From CAYJAD01 sp964371225 (lineage in GTDB: Bacteria > Desulfobacterota > Desulfovibrionia > Desulfovibrionales > Desulfovibrionaceae), in the NCBI GenBank assembly GCA_964371225.1, contig CAYJNA010000108.1:1-7756 (forward strand): 7,756 nucleotides of DNA, in the 5' to 3' direction. The stretch's first letter is position 1, and every line of letters begins with the position of its first letter. Positions 6,535-7,756 of the stretch are shown here, in pieces. A program made the translations under genes and the position numbers. The notes below the pieces were generated by a model that had not been told where the DNA came from, made no database searches, and was given only the letters and a program-made list of their open reading frames with translations.

Positions 6535-6580
6535 AAAAACAGGCTCTTGGTGTAAATGTACCCCAAGAGCCTGCGTTTTT
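6535..6580. terminator. Bidirectional intrinsic terminator between engB and the HesB-like gene
   Basis: CAGGCTCTTGG (6540-6550) and CCAAGAGCCTG (6563-6573) form a perfect 11-bp stem with a 12-nt loop. On the + strand T5 lies at 6576-6580. On the - strand the five A at 6535-6539 give a U-run after the same stem. It can therefore stop engB transcripts (stop codon 27 nt upstream) and transcripts of the convergent gene (stop codon at 6619-6617). Confidence 0.9.
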
Positions 6581-6616
6581 AGTAAAGAAGTAGCAAAAAA
6601 CTATTTTGCTAATATC

Positions 6617-6943
6617 TTAAGATCCACAAGAAGAGCTGCCGGAACATCCGCCGCAAGAGCTGCTACCACTGCTGGGCAGGGGCTTGGTAGGATTAATGGC
6701 AAAGCCCATGTAGCCAAAGTCGAGGGACACGCCTTCTACTTGAGCTAAAAGTTCTTTATTAATGCAGAATGTGAAACCTTCTACGTCAAAGGAGCTATCT
6801 TCATCTGTTGGCTCATCCAGAGCCAATGCTAAGCGTGGGCCGCTTCAGCCACCGGGAGCAAGATATATACGAATAGATCCTTTTTCTTTGTCAGCAAAGT
6901 AAGCTTCAAGCTCTTTGCGTGCGCCTTCTGTTAATTCAACCAT
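6617..6943 (-). CDS. HesB/IscA-like selenoprotein with in-frame UGA as selenocysteine
   Basis: This is a small A-type iron-sulfur-cluster protein of 108 residues, complete only if the TGA at 6847-6845 (codon 33) is read through. The start is firm: ATG at 6943-6941 with a perfect AGGAGG (6955-6950) and a 6-nt spacer. The frame before the TGA (SIRIYLAPGG) and after it (SGPRLALALDEP) joins into the HesB core, in which the family has G-G-Cys-S-G-P. The TGA thus replaces the first of the three cluster-ligating cysteines. Cys60 lies mid-protein, and a Gly/Ser-rich tail has Cys97, Cys100 and Cys106 in place of the usual C-G-C end. A HesB-related family with Sec at this position is known (as I recall, TIGR01911). 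A hairpin suited to a SECIS follows the TGA. The role is probably Fe-S or selenium/sulfur redox handling; the precise function is unknown. An alternative is a nonsense mutation, but the undamaged frame on both sides argues against it. Confidence 0.88.
6808..6847 (-). promoter_or_regulatory. Bacterial SECIS element with its UGA codon
   Basis: In the minus-strand mRNA the UGA is at 6847-6845. After 25 nt the loop UGGAU (6819-6815) is closed by a perfect 7-bp stem, UUGGCUC (6826-6820) with GAGCCAA (6814-6808). Bacterial SECIS elements lie just after the UGA within the coding region, with the apical loop roughly 16-37 nt away and a G among the first two loop bases. All of these hold here. SelB would bind this loop to deliver Sec-tRNA. 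Confidence 0.72.
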
Positions 6944-6972
6944 GAACGGCCTCCTGAATTTATGTACAGCTA

Positions 6973-7001
6973 AAGCTAAGCATAGCTAGCACTTTTGTCA
7001 A
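6973..7001 (-). promoter_or_regulatory. Promoter of the HesB-like selenoprotein gene
   Basis: A perfect -35 box TTGACA (7001-6996) is followed by 17 nt and TAGCTT (6978-6973; 3/6 match to the -10 consensus). Small overlapping palindromes built on GCTA/TAGC fill 6975-6990, across the spacer and -10, and could be an operator. Transcription would begin near 6966, giving a short leader with the strong Shine-Dalgarno. Confidence 0.45.
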
Positions 7002-7083
7002 TGGTATAAAAACATACTTTCCACTCTTCACAAAAGAAGATATTTTTCGTACTGTTATTTTCTAAATCAAGGCTATTTTTACC

Positions 7084-7089
7084 TATACT
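7084..7089 (+). promoter_or_regulatory. Possible -10 box for pyrR
   Basis: TATACT at 7084-7089 matches the -10 consensus at 5/6 positions and lies 33 nt before the pyrR start, but no convincing -35 is seen 16-18 nt upstream. The leader is too short for a PyrR-type attenuator and no such structure was seen. The remaining bases 7002-7083 hold only a weak 5-bp inverted repeat (TCTTC/GAAGA, 7025-7040). Confidence 0.25.
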
Positions 7090-7121
7090 AGGTTTTTATC
7101 AAATATGTTGGAGATGTTTTT

Positions 7122-7658
7122 ATGAAAAATAAAGTTCTTATGCATAAGGAAGACATGGCACGCACTTTAGAGCGCCTGGTATTGCAATTGATAGAAAAGC
7201 ATGGGCATTGCCAAGATGTAATGCTGGTGGGCATACAAAGACGCGGTGCCAATTTAGCACAGCTTTTACACGCTTTACTGCAAGAGCGAGTGGGCGGCAC
7301 CGTGGCTTTTGGCACTCTTGATATAAATTTGTACCGTGACGATTGGACAAGTCTTGATGCCAAGCCGCATATTGGGCAATCAAATATTCCGCAACATGTG
7401 GATAATATGAATGTGGTTTTGGTGGATGATGTTTTGTATACAGGCCGCACCATTCGCGCTGCCCTAGAAGCTTTGTTAGATTATGGTCGCCCTAAAAAAG
7501 TGGAATTGATGGTTTTGGTGGATAGAGGCCATAGGGAACTTCCCATCGATGCCAATTATGTGGGACGACGTGTGGAAACTGATAAAGATGAACATGTCAA
7601 TGTGCTGGTGCAGGAGCTTGATGGGCGTGATGAAGTGTTCATTTCGCGGCCAGAATAA
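7122..7658 (+). CDS. pyrR: PyrR, pyrimidine regulator / uracil phosphoribosyltransferase
   Basis: This is a type I phosphoribosyltransferase-fold protein of 178 residues, the normal PyrR length. The PRPP-binding loop is VVLVDDVLYTGRT (98-110). The family-specific stretches GTLDINLYRDDW (64-75), LVDRGHRELPI (132-142) and ANYVGRRVET (144-153) are present and distinguish PyrR from Upp-type or purine enzymes. In Bacillus, PyrR binds UMP and pyr mRNA to cause attenuation and also makes UMP from uracil and PRPP. The ATG at 7122 has GGAG at 7110-7113 with an 8-nt spacer. The gene is flanked by its own terminator and a divergent gene, so it appears monocistronic, with no pyr biosynthesis gene next to it. 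RNA regulation would have to act on distant operons, or the protein may serve mainly as a uracil phosphoribosyltransferase. Confidence 0.95.
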   Translation: MKNKVLMHKEDMARTLERLVLQLIEKHGHCQDVMLVGIQRRGANLAQLLHALLQERVGGTVAFGTLDINLYRDDWTSLDAKPHIGQSNIPQHVDNMNVVLVDDVLYTGRTIRAALEALLDYGRPKKVELMVLVDRGHRELPIDANYVGRRVETDKDEHVNVLVQELDGRDEVFISRPE

Positions 7659-7673
7659 AAATGCTGTTTGTAT

Positions 7674-7706
7674 GACCTGAATCTGTATGGTTTAGGTCTT
7701 TTTTTT
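7674..7706 (+). terminator. Rho-independent terminator after pyrR
   Basis: GACCTGAA (7674-7681) pairs with TTTAGGTC (7691-7698) over 8 bp with one G-U wobble, with a 9-nt loop, followed by eight T (7699-7706). It starts 15 nt after the pyrR stop. Confidence 0.92.
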
Positions 7707-7756
7707 AAGAGGCTTCCTTTGCTTCTTTGCCAGAGTAGAGACCTCTGCGCAATTCA
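7705..7756 (-). CDS. Possible C-terminal end of a convergent gene, cut by the window edge
   Basis: On the minus strand a frame is open from the window edge to a TAA at 7707-7705, giving 16 residues ending RRGLYSGKEAKEAS. The basic/Gly then Lys-Glu-Ala composition looks like a protein tail, and a gene converging on pyrR would fit the position directly beyond its terminator. Sixteen open codons prove nothing alone, and I do not recognise the product. Confidence 0.3.
   Translation of the reverse strand, partial: ELRRGLYSGKEAKEAS

Noticed and set aside
6617..6826. A separate 69-residue gene starting at TTG 6826
   Set aside because: No ribosome-binding site lies in front of it, and it is only the part of the HesB-like protein after the UGA. 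The full frame from ATG 6943 explains the family signature and the strong Shine-Dalgarno.
6617..6943. HesB-like gene as a pseudogene with a nonsense mutation
   Set aside because: No other lesion is present, the TGA falls precisely on the cysteine position known to be Sec in relatives, and a SECIS-like hairpin follows.

Overview
This 7,756-base window is chromosomal DNA of a bacterium, with intermediate base composition (my estimate is mid-40s % GC). The gene content fits a Desulfovibrio-type member of the Desulfobacterota. The reasons are the gene order aroQ-efp-ftsK-lolA, which I recall from Desulfovibrio genomes but could not check here, and a HesB-like iron-sulfur protein with an in-frame UGA, a selenoprotein family known from this group. 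The genus cannot be decided from the sequence.

Left to right: (1) 1-85 is an edge with only a doubtful partial reading frame. (2) 86-733 (-) is a GntR/FCD-type transcription regulator, and its promoter overlaps two palindromes that look like its own operator. (3) 918-966 is a strong intrinsic terminator that closes a leftward operon read from about 5720 down to 987. In order of transcription the operon holds aroQ (type II dehydroquinase), efp (elongation factor P), a long hairpin, ftsK (DNA translocase) and lolA (periplasmic lipoprotein carrier). (4) 5630-5865 is a divergent promoter region. (5) 5866-6513 (+) is engB, a ribosome-assembly GTPase. (6) A bidirectional terminator at 6535-6580 separates engB from the convergent gene at 6617-6943 (-), a HesB/IscA-like protein of 108 residues. 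That gene is complete only if the UGA at 6847-6845 is read as selenocysteine. (7) 7122-7658 (+) is pyrR, followed by a textbook terminator. (8) The last 50 bases may carry the end of a convergent gene.

The most interesting item is the selenoprotein. The UGA sits where the first conserved cysteine of the HesB/IscA fold belongs (G-G-x-S-G-P). It is followed after 25 nt by a perfect 7-bp hairpin with a UGGAU loop, as expected for a bacterial SECIS. A standard gene caller would stop at the UGA or call only a 69-residue fragment. The second notable item is ftsK. Its reading frame, including the first membrane segment, continues upstream of the only usable in-frame start (TTG at 4419), yet no ATG, GTG, TTG or CTG lies in that extension. 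An ACG, one transition away from ATG, sits 8 nt after a good Shine-Dalgarno and is the best start candidate.

Most genes are housekeeping: shikimate pathway, translation, chromosome segregation, envelope lipoprotein sorting, ribosome assembly, Fe-S assembly and pyrimidine salvage or control. No insertion sequence, prophage, CRISPR, tRNA or rRNA was seen, and no new multi-gene system is evident.
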